This document shows positions 16,448 through 25,643 of a stretch of DNA of 64,000 nt, in pieces (position 1 is the stretch's first letter; each line of letters begins with the position of its first letter). A program made the translations under genes and the position numbers. Origin of the DNA: Mycolicibacter nonchromogenicus. Its GTDB lineage: Bacteria; Actinomycetota; Actinomycetes; Mycobacteriales; Mycobacteriaceae. The notes below the pieces were generated by a model, which was not told the origin of the DNA, made no database searches, and saw only the letters and a program-made list of their open reading frames with translations. The stretch lies in NCBI RefSeq assembly GCF_002101775.1, contig NZ_LQPI01000040.1, positions 161,178-225,177 of the forward strand, in the 5' to 3' direction.

Positions 16448-18607
16448 TTGGGTATCGCAATCACCGAAGATCACCGGGAGCTGGCCGGCGTTGCCCGGGC
16501 CTTCCTGGAAGCGCGCAAGGCACGCGAAGCCGCCCGGGCGCTGCTGGACGCCCCCGCCGAAACACAGGCGCCGTTCTGGGATGAACTGGCCGGCCTGGGT
16601 TGGCTGGGCCTGCACATCCCGGAGGAGTACGGCGGCGCGGGCTGCGGACTTCTGGAACTGGTCTCGGTAGTCGAAGAGTTCGGCCGCGTCAACGCGCCGG
16701 GCTCCTTTGTCGCAACGGTGACGGCCTCAGCGGTGATCGCAACGGCCGGCAACGAGGCCCAGCGGGCGCGCTGGCTCCCCGGTCTGGTCGACGGTTCGGT
16801 GACGGCCGCGGTCGGCGTCGACTCCTCTGCGACTGCCGACGGCAACCGGTTCACCGGCGACGGCGGGGTGGTGGTCGGTGCGGGCCTGGCCGACATCCTG
16901 CTGCTGACGGTGGGTGAGGACGTCATCGTGGTCAGCGCCGACACCGTGTGCGTCGAGGTGCCCGCCAATCTCGATCCCACGCGGCGGTCGGGGAGGGTCA
17001 GCTTGGCCGACGTCGAGGTGGCCGAAGCCGATGTCCTTCCCGGCGCCGCGACGGTGGCGAAGGCGTTGGCGCGCACTATTTTCGCGGCGGAAGCGGTCGG
17101 GGGAGCCCAGGACTGCGTGGAGCACGCAGTCGAGTACGCCAAGGTCCGCGAACAGTTCGGGCGCACTATCGGAACCTTTCAGGCCGTCAAGCACCATGCG
17201 GCCAACATGGCGGTGGCGGCCGAATCGGCGACGGCCACGGTGTGGGATGCCGCTCGTGCCGCGGCCGACGGAGACGACGAGCTCGCCCTGATGGCGGCAT
17301 GTGCGGCCACCCTTGCCTTCTCGGCCTACGTGCACAATGCCGAGCTGAACATTCAGCTGCACGGTGGTATCGGATTCACCTGGGAGCATGACGCCCATCT
17401 GCACCTGCGTCGTGCTCTGGTGCTGCGCGGACTGTTCGGTGGCCGAGACGCTCCGGCGCAGGCGTACGAGCTGACCGCCAAGGGGGTGGTACGGGAGAAC
17501 TCCATCGAACTGCCTGCGGAGGCCGAGGCGCTTCGCGCCGAGGTTCGCGCCGAGATCGCCTCCTGGTCCGGGCTGGACGAGGCCGCCCTGCGGGAGCGGA
17601 TGATCGAAACCGGCTATGTGATGCCGCACTGGCCCAAACCGTGGGGCCGGGCCGCGGACGCGGTGGAGCAGTTGGTGATCGAACAGGAGCTGGCCGACGT
17701 CGGCATCAAGCGGCCCGACTACGGCATCACCGCGTGGGTCATCCTGACCCTGATCCAACACGGCAGCGCCGAGCAGATCGAGCGCTACGTCGCGGCGGCG
17801 CTGCGCAAGGAAGAAGTCTGGTGCCAGCTGTTCTCCGAGCCGGGGGCCGGATCAGACGCCGCGGCGGTGGCCACCAAGGCGGTCCGCGCCGAGGGCGGCT
17901 GGATCATCAACGGCCAGAAGGTCTGGACCAGCGGGGCGCAGCACTGCCAGCTGGGCCTGGCGACGGTGCGCACCGACCCGGACGCGCCCAAGCACCAGGG
18001 CATCACCACGGTGATCATCGATATGACCGCAGACGGCGTCGAGGTGCGCCCGCTGCGCCAGATCACCGGCGGCTCGGAGTTCAACGAGGTCTTCTTCACC
18101 GACGTGTTCGTCCCCGACCGGAATGTCGTCGGACAGCCCAATGCGGGCTGGACCGTGGCCCGTGCGACGTTGGGCAACGAGCGCGTCAGCATCGGGGGCG
18201 GGGCGGCCAGCGCCGACGGCGCCACCGGCATCATCGTGAATCTGACTCAGCGCTGCGGCCACGAGATCGCCGGTGCGCCCGAACGGGCCGGGCGGTTCAT
18301 CGCCGAAGATCACGCACTGCGGCTGCTCAATCTGCGGCGGGCCGTGCGCAGTGTGACCGGAGCCGAACCGGGCCCCGAGGGCAACGTGACCAAGCTGCTG
18401 ATCGCCGAGCACGTGGTCAACCGGGCCGCGTTGGCGGCTGAGCTGCACGGGGCCAATGTCGCGCTGCTGACGGCGCCGGCAAAGGTGACCGGCTTGCTGG
18501 TGCTGGGTTCACGCGGGATGACCATCGCGGGAGGAACGTCGGAGGTCACCCGCAATCAGATCGCCGAACGCATCCTTGGTCTGCCCCGCGATCCGTTACT
18601 GCGATGA
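16448..18607 (+). CDS. Fused double acyl-CoA dehydrogenase
   Basis: A 719-residue protein made of two acyl-CoA dehydrogenase units. The first (about 1-345) has the family opening, a shortened middle domain, and the C-terminal helix segment KVREQFGRTIGTFQAVKH and LHGGIGFTWEHD. The second (about 365-719) has the FAD/substrate domain WCQLFSEPGAGSDAAAVAT, NGQKVWTSGAQH and a C-terminal IAGGTSEVTRNQIAERILG. Some mycobacterial FadEs are known to work as alpha2beta2 heteromers on steroid-type substrates; a fused chain could mimic this. The TTG start at 16448 follows AAGGAG. Confidence 0.92.
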   Translation: MGIAITEDHRELAGVARAFLEARKAREAARALLDAPAETQAPFWDELAGLGWLGLHIPEEYGGAGCGLLELVSVVEEFGRVNAPGSFVATVTASAVIATAGNEAQRARWLPGLVDGSVTAAVGVDSSATADGNRFTGDGGVVVGAGLADILLLTVGEDVIVVSADTVCVEVPANLDPTRRSGRVSLADVEVAEADVLPGAATVAKALARTIFAAEAVGGAQDCVEHAVEYAKVREQFGRTIGTFQAVKHHAANMAVAAESATATVWDAARAAADGDDELALMAACAATLAFSAYVHNAELNIQLHGGIGFTWEHDAHLHLRRALVLRGLFGGRDAPAQAYELTAKGVVRENSIELPAEAEALRAEVRAEIASWSGLDEAALRERMIETGYVMPHWPKPWGRAADAVEQLVIEQELADVGIKRPDYGITAWVILTLIQHGSAEQIERYVAAALRKEEVWCQLFSEPGAGSDAAAVATKAVRAEGGWIINGQKVWTSGAQHCQLGLATVRTDPDAPKHQGITTVIIDMTADGVEVRPLRQITGGSEFNEVFFTDVFVPDRNVVGQPNAGWTVARATLGNERVSIGGGAASADGATGIIVNLTQRCGHEIAGAPERAGRFIAEDHALRLLNLRRAVRSVTGAEPGPEGNVTKLLIAEHVVNRAALAAELHGANVALLTAPAKVTGLLVLGSRGMTIAGGTSEVTRNQIAERILGLPRDPLLR

Positions 18608-18624
18608 GCGTGGCGCCGCGGCGT

Positions 18625-19038
18625 TCACGCCGGGGCGAACACCGGCACGTATGCGTCGCCGTGCTGCTCGAAACGAACCTCCAGTGCCATCCCGCAGCTC
18701 AACGAGTCCAGGTCGTAGTCGACGAGATTGGTGACCAAACGCAGGCCCGGCTGTTCGACGAGCTCGACCAGCGCAATGACGAAAGGCGTTGGCACCGAGG
18801 GATGAAACTGCTGCTGCGCGACGGTGTAGCTGTAGAGGAAGGCTTCCCCGGAGACGGCGCTGAAGCTCAACGGCTCTCCGCAGTCCACGCAGTTTCCCCG
18901 GGGCGGGTGGACGTAGTGCCGACACGATTCGCACCGCGCCATATGCAACTGCCCGCTTGCTCCGCCGGTCCAGAAGCCACGGTTGTGATCGTCGATCCTG
19001 GGCAGAATCCGAGGCGCGAAAGCGGGCACGGTCGACAT
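18625..19038 (-). CDS. DUF35 / OB-fold Zn-ribbon protein, likely partner of the Ltp2-like aldolase
   Basis: A 137-residue protein with a Zn ribbon (CESCRHYVHPPRGNCVDC, four Cys) near 36-53 and a C-terminal OB fold (YSYTVAQQQFHP, FVIALVELVEQPGLRLVTNLVD). This is the arrangement of the DUF35 domain of ChsH2, which binds the aldolase Ltp2 in cholesterol degradation. It is divergent from the Ltp2-like gene at 19085 and shares a short promoter region with one dyad. On its own strand TACTAT lies six bases before the ATG, suggesting a leaderless transcript. Confidence 0.9.
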   Translation of the reverse strand: MSTVPAFAPRILPRIDDHNRGFWTGGASGQLHMARCESCRHYVHPPRGNCVDCGEPLSFSAVSGEAFLYSYTVAQQQFHPSVPTPFVIALVELVEQPGLRLVTNLVDYDLDSLSCGMALEVRFEQHGDAYVPVFAPA

Positions 19039-19043
19039 TGTTC

Positions 19044-19057
19044 AATAGTACACTCAT
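19044..19057. promoter_or_regulatory. Candidate cluster operator, site 5 (shared divergent promoter)
   Basis: AATAGTACACTCAT matches the dyad pattern except at one outer base. It lies in the 46-base gap between the DUF35 gene (minus) and the Ltp2-like gene (plus). TACACT on the plus strand and TACTAT on the minus strand both overlap it and fit TANNNT, so one bound protein could control both genes. Confidence 0.55.
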
Positions 19058-19084
19058 TTATGACATTGCGACGGAGGAATTTGA

Positions 19085-20230
19085 ATGGGCGCAGCCGCCG
19101 GACCCGCTCCGGTGATCTCCGGTACGGGCATTTCGGCCATCGGGCGCCGGACCGGGATCCCCGCCGCCGACCTGACCGTCCAGGCCTGCGCGGCGGCCAT
19201 TGCCGACGCGGGCCTGACCCCCGCTGATATCGACGGGGTTGTCACTCTCGGGGACACCCCGGCGGCTGAAGCGGCCGCGCTGTTGGGCATCGCTGATCCC
19301 GGGCACTTCGGCCCGGCATTCGGACCGCAGGGCCTGCTCACCCCGGTGGTGCAGGCTGCGGAGGCTGTCGTCGCCGGGCGGTGCCGCCACGTCCTGGTCT
19401 ATCGCACGGTGCAGATGATCGGCGGCACCGCGCAGGCGCCCAAGGAGGGCGCCGAGGTGCCCGCGGCACTGTCCGACGTCGGCTACCTGCTTGCGGCGCA
19501 TGCCTATTCGGCAGCCAATTGGCTGGCGCTGCACTGCCGGCGGCACATGGAACTGTATGGGACCACCAAAGAACACCTCGGCTGGGTGGCGATCAACGCG
19601 CGCCGCAACGCGGCCCGCAACCCCCTGGCGGTCTACCGCGACCCGATCACCATGGACGACTACCTCAACGCCAGGCCCGTCTCTACCCCGTTCGGCCTGC
19701 TGGACTGTGACGTCCCGGTCGACGGATCCATCGCCCTGGTGATCTCGGTCGCCGGACATCGTCGTGATGCCCCCCATGGTGCGGTCACCATCGAAGCCAC
19801 CGGCGGATCGCCCGGGACGGGCGGGTGGTTCAGCCGCGCCGACTATCCGCAGATGGCCGCCACTGACGCCGCCGCCGAGATGTGGTCGAAGACGGCGCTC
19901 ACGCCGGCCGACGTCGACCTTGCCGAGCTCTACGACGGATTCAGTTATCTGACGCTGGCCTGGCTGGAAGCGCTGGGCTTCTGTGGGCTCGGCGAGGCGG
20001 GCCCGTTTGTCGAGGGCGGCAAGCGCATCGCGCCCGACGGCGAGCTGCCGCTGAACACCTATGGGGGGCAGCTGTCCGCCGGGCGGATGCACGGCTACTG
20101 GGTGCTGCATGAGGCGTGCCAACAGCTGCGAGGATGCGCCGGCCCGACAGCCCTGGCGAAACGGCCCGAAGTGGCGGTGGTCTCGGCCGGTGGCGGCCCC
20201 ATCGCCGGATGTGTGCTGCTGTCATGCTGA
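19085..20230 (+). CDS. Thiolase-fold aldolase, Ltp2-like (no nucleophilic Cys)
   Basis: A 381-residue thiolase-fold protein that lacks thiolase chemistry residues: where a Cys is expected it has FGPQGLLTPVVQAAEA, and there is no GHPxGATG loop. Instead it has ELYDGFSYLT near 280 and GGQLSAGRMHGYW near 325, as in Ltp2. Ltp2 with a DUF35 partner cleaves a beta-hydroxyacyl-CoA by retro-aldol reaction in steroid side-chain degradation. The nearby DUF35 gene supports the same kind of reaction here. It is followed by a ligase gene overlapping by 7 bases. Confidence 0.88.
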   Translation: MGAAAGPAPVISGTGISAIGRRTGIPAADLTVQACAAAIADAGLTPADIDGVVTLGDTPAAEAAALLGIADPGHFGPAFGPQGLLTPVVQAAEAVVAGRCRHVLVYRTVQMIGGTAQAPKEGAEVPAALSDVGYLLAAHAYSAANWLALHCRRHMELYGTTKEHLGWVAINARRNAARNPLAVYRDPITMDDYLNARPVSTPFGLLDCDVPVDGSIALVISVAGHRRDAPHGAVTIEATGGSPGTGGWFSRADYPQMAATDAAAEMWSKTALTPADVDLAELYDGFSYLTLAWLEALGFCGLGEAGPFVEGGKRIAPDGELPLNTYGGQLSAGRMHGYWVLHEACQQLRGCAGPTALAKRPEVAVVSAGGGPIAGCVLLSC

Positions 20231-21780
20231 CCCGGGCCGCCGAAACCCTGGCCGGAATACCCGGCGAGATCGTGCGTACCGCAACGCAGTACGCGGATAC
20301 CGAAGTGCAGGTGCACAGTGATGTCAATCCCTATACCGGCACGATCGGTGACCTCTACGAGGAAAGTCGTCGGGTAGCCGCATCGCTGGTGGCACTGGGT
20401 ATCAGGCCCGGCGATGTGGTGGCCATCCAGTTGCCGAACTGGCGGGAATGCTTCACCGCGCATGCAGGGATCTGGCTGGCGGGGGCGGTCGCGCTGCCCG
20501 TCGTGCCGATCTACGGCCCCGCCGAAGTCGCCTTCATCACCCGGCAATCCGGTGCGCGGGCGCTGATTCTCGCGCGCGAGACGCGCAACCGTGACGCCGG
20601 CGCGACGCTGGCCGCGCTCGATGACGTCTCGGGGTTGGACCACCGCATTGTGGTCGGCAAGGCGCTCCCGGGGACCGTTTCCTACCGCGATCTTGCCGAG
20701 GCCCCCGCGCCGGGTTTCACCCCGGTCGCCGGTGACGATCCCCACCAGCGGTGTCTGCTGGTGTACACCTCCGGCACCACCGCGGAGCCCAAGGGCGTCC
20801 AGCACACCCATGCCAGCCTGTTGGGTGAGGTGGCATCGTTGGACCAGATGCGCTCGTCGGGGCCCGATCTCACCACCCTGTCGGTCTTTCCGTCCGGACA
20901 CATCGCCGGCACCCTTGGCATTCTTCGGATGTTGTGCCGGGGCAGCACGACCATTGCGATGGACGCCTGGAATCCCGAGCGGGCGGCTGCGCTCATCGAC
21001 CGGCATGCGGTCGGATGCTCCGGCGGCGCGCCCATTCACCTGAGCGGGCTACTGGACATCGCCGAACGGGACGGGCTGGACCTGTCCAGTCTGCGCGAAT
21101 ACACCACGGGCGCCGCGGGGGTGGCCGGCACGTTGATACGGCGCGCCGACCGGTTCGGCATCGGCGCGTTCCGCTGCTACGGGTCATCAGAGCATCCGAC
21201 GGTCAGCTCGGGGCGCCCCGAAGATCCGCTCGACAAGCGGGCCGACACCGACGGCCGGATATGCCCGGGCACGCAGGTCCGGATCGTCGACGACGAGGGG
21301 CGCGATGTCCCGGTCGGGCAGCCCGGTGAGATCCTGACGCGCGGGCCCGAAATATTCGCCGGCTACACCAACTCCGAGCACACCCGGGCCAGCCTGGTGG
21401 ATGGCTGGTTCCGCACCGGCGACGTCGGCCGGATGGATGGCGACGGCTATCTCACCATCACCGACCGCAAAAAGGACATCATTGTCCGAGGCGGCGAGAA
21501 CATCTCATCCAAAGAGGTCGAGGATGTGCTCGGCGCGCATCCGGCGATCGCCGAGGCCGCTGCGATCGGCGCCCCAGACGAGACCTACGGGGAGCGGGTC
21601 TGCGCGTTCGTGGTCGTCAACGACGGCTGCACCTTCGACCTCGCCGACGCCGGAGCACATTTCGCGGAGTGCGGGCTGGCGCGCCAAAAGACTCCGGAGC
21701 GCATCGTGGTGGTCTCTGAACTGCCGCGCACCGCGAGCGGAAAAGTTCAAAAGCACGTTCTTCGAAATCAACTGAAATAG
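20224..21780 (+). CDS. Acyl/aryl-CoA ligase (AMP-binding), cyclohexanecarboxylate-CoA ligase-like
   Basis: A 518-residue ANL ligase. Motifs are the P-loop VYTSGTTAEPKG near 180, CYGSSEHPT near 320, GDVGRMDGDGYLTITDRKKD near 400, GGENISSKEVE, and the C-terminal catalytic Lys in TASGKVQKH near 508. It differs from the two FadD-like paralogues and resembles ligases for cyclic or branched acids; the substrate assignment is tentative. The ATG at 20224 overlaps the aldolase stop. It is followed after 21 bases by the SDR. Confidence 0.9.
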   Translation: MLTRAAETLAGIPGEIVRTATQYADTEVQVHSDVNPYTGTIGDLYEESRRVAASLVALGIRPGDVVAIQLPNWRECFTAHAGIWLAGAVALPVVPIYGPAEVAFITRQSGARALILARETRNRDAGATLAALDDVSGLDHRIVVGKALPGTVSYRDLAEAPAPGFTPVAGDDPHQRCLLVYTSGTTAEPKGVQHTHASLLGEVASLDQMRSSGPDLTTLSVFPSGHIAGTLGILRMLCRGSTTIAMDAWNPERAAALIDRHAVGCSGGAPIHLSGLLDIAERDGLDLSSLREYTTGAAGVAGTLIRRADRFGIGAFRCYGSSEHPTVSSGRPEDPLDKRADTDGRICPGTQVRIVDDEGRDVPVGQPGEILTRGPEIFAGYTNSEHTRASLVDGWFRTGDVGRMDGDGYLTITDRKKDIIVRGGENISSKEVEDVLGAHPAIAEAAAIGAPDETYGERVCAFVVVNDGCTFDLADAGAHFAECGLARQKTPERIVVVSELPRTASGKVQKHVLRNQLK

Positions 21781-21801
21781 CCAGGCGGAAGGAAGACCGA
21801 G

Positions 21802-22656
21802 ATGGGCAGAGTTGACGGCAAGGTCGTACTGGTGACCGGCGGAGCGCGCGGTCAGGGCCGGCGGCACGCCGTGCGGTTGGCCGAGGAAGGAGCCGACATC
21901 ATTCTGTTCGATATCTGCGCCGACATCGAACACAACGAGTACGCGCTGGCACGCCCCGAAGACCTGGAAGAGGCGTCGCGGGAGGTCGAGAAATCCGGAC
22001 ACCGGGTGACCGCGGCCGCCGTCGACGTCCGCGACCGGGCTGCGCTGGAGACGGCGCTGGCCGCGGCGGTCGCCGAGCTGGGCAAGCTCGATGTCGTCGT
22101 GGCGAACGCCGGTATCTGTCCGCTGGGCCTCAACCAGCCGATCGGTGCCTTTGCGAACGCCTTCGACGTCGACTTCGTCGGGGTGATCAACACCGTTCAC
22201 GCTGCACTGCCCTATCTTTCGGCAGGAGCGTCGATCGTGACCGTGGGTTCGGTGGCAGGGCTGTTGGCGGAGAAGGCCGGACCCGGCTCGGCCATGGGAC
22301 CGCAGGGCGCCGGAGGTGCGGGCTACAACCTGGCCAAACAGTTCATCGACAAGTACACCCTGGCGCTGGCCGCCCAGCTGTCGCCGTTGTCCATTCGGGC
22401 CAACGTGATACATCCCACCAACGTCAACACCCCCATGCTGCACAACGAGGGGATGTACAAGATGTTCCGGCCGGACCTGGAACACCCGGGAGTGGATGAC
22501 GCATTGCTGACCTTCCCGATGATGCAGGGCATGCCCATTCCCTATGTCGAGCCCGAGGACATCTCGCACGCCGTGACCTATCTGGCCTCCGACGAGTCCC
22601 GGTACGTCACCGGTGTTCAGCTCAAGGTGGATGCCGGCGCCAGCCTGAAGTTCTAA
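21802..22656 (+). CDS. Mycofactocin-type SDR family oxidoreductase
   Basis: A 284-residue short-chain dehydrogenase. It shows the cofactor motif TGGARGQGR near 13, NAGI near 101, the catalytic Ser in TVGSVAG, and Tyr-Lys in GYNLAK near 174. It has the extra segment after the second strand (ICADIEHNEYALARPEDLEE) seen in SDRs that hold NAD tightly and need mycofactocin to re-oxidise it. It probably oxidises a secondary alcohol on a ring or side chain. It is 21 bases after the ligase and 10 bases before the LLM enzyme in one operon. Confidence 0.9.
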   Translation: MGRVDGKVVLVTGGARGQGRRHAVRLAEEGADIILFDICADIEHNEYALARPEDLEEASREVEKSGHRVTAAAVDVRDRAALETALAAAVAELGKLDVVVANAGICPLGLNQPIGAFANAFDVDFVGVINTVHAALPYLSAGASIVTVGSVAGLLAEKAGPGSAMGPQGAGGAGYNLAKQFIDKYTLALAAQLSPLSIRANVIHPTNVNTPMLHNEGMYKMFRPDLEHPGVDDALLTFPMMQGMPIPYVEPEDISHAVTYLASDESRYVTGVQLKVDAGASLKF

Positions 22657-22666
22657 AGAGTCCACA

Positions 22667-23674
22667 ATGCAGTGGGGAATGCCCTGGCCCGGTGCTGATC
22701 TCGCGAAGAAGTGCGAGGAGGCGGGTGCTGTCGCGTTCTGTGCCGGCGAATTCGCCGACGCCAGTTCCTACGTGACGGCCGCGGAGATGGCCCGTTGCAC
22801 CACCACGGCCAGGACGGGGCCGGGTATCGCCTACGCGTTCGCCCGGTCACCGTTCGTACACGCCTCGTCGGTGCGGCACCTGAACCGAATCGCGCCGGGC
22901 CGGATCTTCTTGGGGCTGGGATCGGGAACCGCCCGGATGAACCGGGACTGGTTGGGTGTCGACTCGAGTCATCCCGCCCGCCGGATGGCCGAGCTCGTCA
23001 CCTGCATCCGGGGCTTCCTACAGGCCGAAAACGATCAGAAGATCGTGTTCGACGGCGACTTCTATTCGTTGAACACCCACATCAGGGCACCGGTCATGGG
23101 CCCCATCGAGGTGCCGATTCTCCTGGGCGCCTTCAACGTCCACATGATCCGCACCGCCGGCAGTGTCGCCGACGGAGTGCTCGGACACCCCCTGTTCACC
23201 GATCGGTGGTGGGCCGAGGTGGTCAATCCGCAGCTCGAGATCGGTGCCGCGCGGCACGGCCGTGACCCCGCCGGGCTCAGGCGCTGGGGCTGGATCACCA
23301 CGGCGATCGACGACGACGACCCGCAGCGCGCGATCGACGACGCCAAACGCCAGATCGCCTTCGAGCTCACGGTCAGGACATACGACTCGCTGGTGGCGCT
23401 GCACGGCTGGCAGGACGAAGTCGCCGCCATCCGCGCCGAGTTCGCCACTGGCAACGCCCGCGAACTGGGAAAACACGTCAGCGATGACATGTTGTGGGCG
23501 ATAGCGGTGTGCGGCGATCGTGCACAGGCCCGCGAGATGTTGGCGGCCCGGCGACGGCTGCCCGACATCGGATTCTTCTCACCGCCAGGATTTCTCATCA
23601 GTCCACGGCGCCGACAGCACTACCGAACACAGGTGATCGAGGCATTCGCCGAGAATGGAGTGGTTCTGACATGA
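22667..23674 (+). CDS. LLM-class (F420-type) flavin-dependent oxidoreductase
   Basis: A 335-residue TIM-barrel protein of the luciferase-like family. Supporting features are RIFLGLGSGTARMNRDWLG near 84, a DFYSLNTH substrate-loop segment, and PILLGAFN near 150. In mycobacteria most such proteins use F420, but FMN cannot be excluded from sequence. The stop overlaps the ATG of the AveC-like gene (ATGA), so the two are coupled. The combination with a mycofactocin-type SDR suggests redox steps on an alicyclic ketone or alcohol. Confidence 0.85.
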   Translation: MQWGMPWPGADLAKKCEEAGAVAFCAGEFADASSYVTAAEMARCTTTARTGPGIAYAFARSPFVHASSVRHLNRIAPGRIFLGLGSGTARMNRDWLGVDSSHPARRMAELVTCIRGFLQAENDQKIVFDGDFYSLNTHIRAPVMGPIEVPILLGAFNVHMIRTAGSVADGVLGHPLFTDRWWAEVVNPQLEIGAARHGRDPAGLRRWGWITTAIDDDDPQRAIDDAKRQIAFELTVRTYDSLVALHGWQDEVAAIRAEFATGNARELGKHVSDDMLWAIAVCGDRAQAREMLAARRRLPDIGFFSPPGFLISPRRRQHYRTQVIEAFAENGVVLT

Positions 23675-24693
23675 CCGCAGGTTCTGCCACCGCCGAAGGT
23701 GAGGCGCTGAACAAGCTCTGGACCGGTGCCAAGGAGTCACCGCCTGTCGTCTGGCTGGCGCGGCTCGGTGCGGTGTTCGTGGTGGTTCAGCTCTACGTCT
23801 ACCTGCGCTGGATCTTCTCGGACAAGTTCGCCCCCACTCCTGCCGGACCCGATCCGATACCGGGCTCAGCGATGTTCTGGATCCGGTTCTGGGAGATCGG
23901 TTGTGTGCTGGCAGGTATCGCGCTGGCCTGGTGGATCGTGCGCAAAATGCGCGCCGATCGCGAGCTCCCGCCGGTCGGGGTGTTCGTGGTGGCATGGCTG
24001 CTGGCGGCCTGGCAGGACCCCGGCGTCAACGCGACGAGACCGGTGTTCGCCTACAACAGCGGATTCTTCAACAGGGGAACGTGGGGCGAATTCATTCCCG
24101 GGTGGGTCAGCAAGGGTGCGGAGAACCCGCAGCCGCTGATCTACTTCCTGGCCAGCTACATCGTGCTGACTCCGTTGGCGATCATGGGAATCGACAAGCT
24201 GATCGCCCGCATCCGCACCGCGGCGCCCCGGCTGAACAGGGCCGGCGTGCTGGCGGTGATGCTGGTGCTGTTCACCGTGCTGGACATCGTGCTGGAGCAG
24301 TATTTCCATCGGGTCGGCCTGTGGAACTACCTGCGGGTGGACGCTACGTGGGCGATCTTCCCCGGCACCCTGTATCAGTTCCCGTTGTACGAGGGGGTTG
24401 TCTTCGGCGGCATCGTCAGCGGACTGTCCATTGCCATCTACTGCTTCCGGGACCAGGACGGCAAGATGCTCACCGATACCGGGATCGAGAAGGTGCGCAA
24501 CAAGCGGCTGGTTCCGGTGGTCCGCATCCTGGCGCTGACCGCGGTGTTCAACGTGATCATGATGGTCTTCATGCTGGGCTTCAACTTGGTCAACCAGCAC
24601 GCCGACACCCAACCGGCGGAGCCGATTCCGAGTTACCTGCACCACGACATGTGTGGCCTGGGCCCCAACCCGCCATGCCCGCCCCTGCCGTGA
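23671..24693 (+). CDS. AveC-like (spirocyclase-family) integral membrane protein
   Basis: A 340-residue multi-pass membrane protein with roughly seven to eight hydrophobic segments, for example LGAVFVVVQLYVYLRWIF, GCVLAGIALAWWIV and VLAVMLVLFTVLDIVL. It contains conserved-looking polar residues between segments (WQDPGVN, DIVLEQYFHRVGLWNY, LYEGVVFGG) and a Cys/Pro-rich tail. The length and pattern agree with the AveC family, named for the spiroketal-forming enzyme of avermectin biosynthesis. Here it ends a catabolic operon, so the reaction is unknown; an isomerase, cyclase or hydratase acting on a membrane-soluble intermediate is possible. Confidence 0.75.
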   Translation: MTAGSATAEGEALNKLWTGAKESPPVVWLARLGAVFVVVQLYVYLRWIFSDKFAPTPAGPDPIPGSAMFWIRFWEIGCVLAGIALAWWIVRKMRADRELPPVGVFVVAWLLAAWQDPGVNATRPVFAYNSGFFNRGTWGEFIPGWVSKGAENPQPLIYFLASYIVLTPLAIMGIDKLIARIRTAAPRLNRAGVLAVMLVLFTVLDIVLEQYFHRVGLWNYLRVDATWAIFPGTLYQFPLYEGVVFGGIVSGLSIAIYCFRDQDGKMLTDTGIEKVRNKRLVPVVRILALTAVFNVIMMVFMLGFNLVNQHADTQPAEPIPSYLHHDMCGLGPNPPCPPLP

Positions 24694-24718
24694 CCGGCGT
24701 CTGCGCCCGCGGTGCTGT

Positions 24719-25624
24719 CTAGGCCTTCTCGGATCCGGCCCGATCACCCGTCTGGCCCACTCCGATCTCGTGGAACATGGTGTTCTGCAACAGGCGCAGG
24801 GTATCCGGGGCAACCGCATGTGCCGCCAGGTACATCGAGCCCAACGGATTGTTCACCGCTCGCGGCCGGCGCCGGATGGCGTCGATCAGCATGTCGGTCC
24901 CCTCATCGACGGTCAGCGATGCGAAGCCGCTCCAATCGGTGGGAGCGATCATCTCGGTGTCCACCAACGGCAGGTGCACGTTGGTGAATCGCACCCCGTC
25001 GCGCAGGCTCTCGATCGCGGCCACCCCGAAGAAGGCGTCCAGCGCCGCCTTGGATCCGATGTACGCCGAGAAGGTCGGCAGGTTCGACAACACCCCGACC
25101 GAGGAACTGTGCACCACGTGACCGCTTCGGCGGCTGCGCATTCCGGGAAGAAACCGCAGCGTCAAACCCACACCGGCCAGGTAGTTCAGGCGCATGGTGC
25201 GCTCGTAGTCGTGGAGTCGATGTTCGGACTCCGCGACTGAGCGCATGATCGATCTGCCGGCGTTGCTCACGAAGATGTCGGGGGCACCGAACCGATCGAG
25301 CACGGCCTGGGCGACCTCGTTGATGCCCTCCTCGCTGGACAGGTCGCCGACCACCGCGTGGGCCGTACCGCCGGTGGCCTCGATCTCGCGGACCAGGCGG
25401 TCGAGTTCGTCGGCTCGGCGGGCGGTGACGACGGCGGTTGCGCCCGCCCCCGCGACCCGCTGGGCCAGCCGCCTGCCGATACCGCTCGACGCGCCGGTGA
25501 TGAAGACGACCCGCCCGGCGACGCGGTCGGCCAGCGACGGGATGCCCACTCGGGGAACCCGTACCGGCTTGGTCAGGGCGTTGATCGAATAGCGCATCGC
25601 GGTGCGCAACGGACTGGGTGCCAT
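24719..25624 (-). CDS. SDR family oxidoreductase
   Basis: A 301-residue classical-type short-chain dehydrogenase. TGASSGIGRRLAQ lies near 42, NAGRSIM near 125, the catalytic Ser in VHSSSVG and Tyr-Lys in YIGSK near 190. About 35 residues precede the Rossmann fold, including TAMRYSINALTKPVRVP, which may be a membrane-associating helix. The ATG at 25624 follows AAAGGA. It lies 19 bases downstream of the esterase gene, probably in one transcription unit. Confidence 0.88.
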   Translation of the reverse strand: MAPSPLRTAMRYSINALTKPVRVPRVGIPSLADRVAGRVVFITGASSGIGRRLAQRVAGAGATAVVTARRADELDRLVREIEATGGTAHAVVGDLSSEEGINEVAQAVLDRFGAPDIFVSNAGRSIMRSVAESEHRLHDYERTMRLNYLAGVGLTLRFLPGMRSRRSGHVVHSSSVGVLSNLPTFSAYIGSKAALDAFFGVAAIESLRDGVRFTNVHLPLVDTEMIAPTDWSGFASLTVDEGTDMLIDAIRRRPRAVNNPLGSMYLAAHAVAPDTLRLLQNTMFHEIGVGQTGDRAGSEKA

Positions 25625-25643
25625 GGCGGGTGAAATCCTTTGA

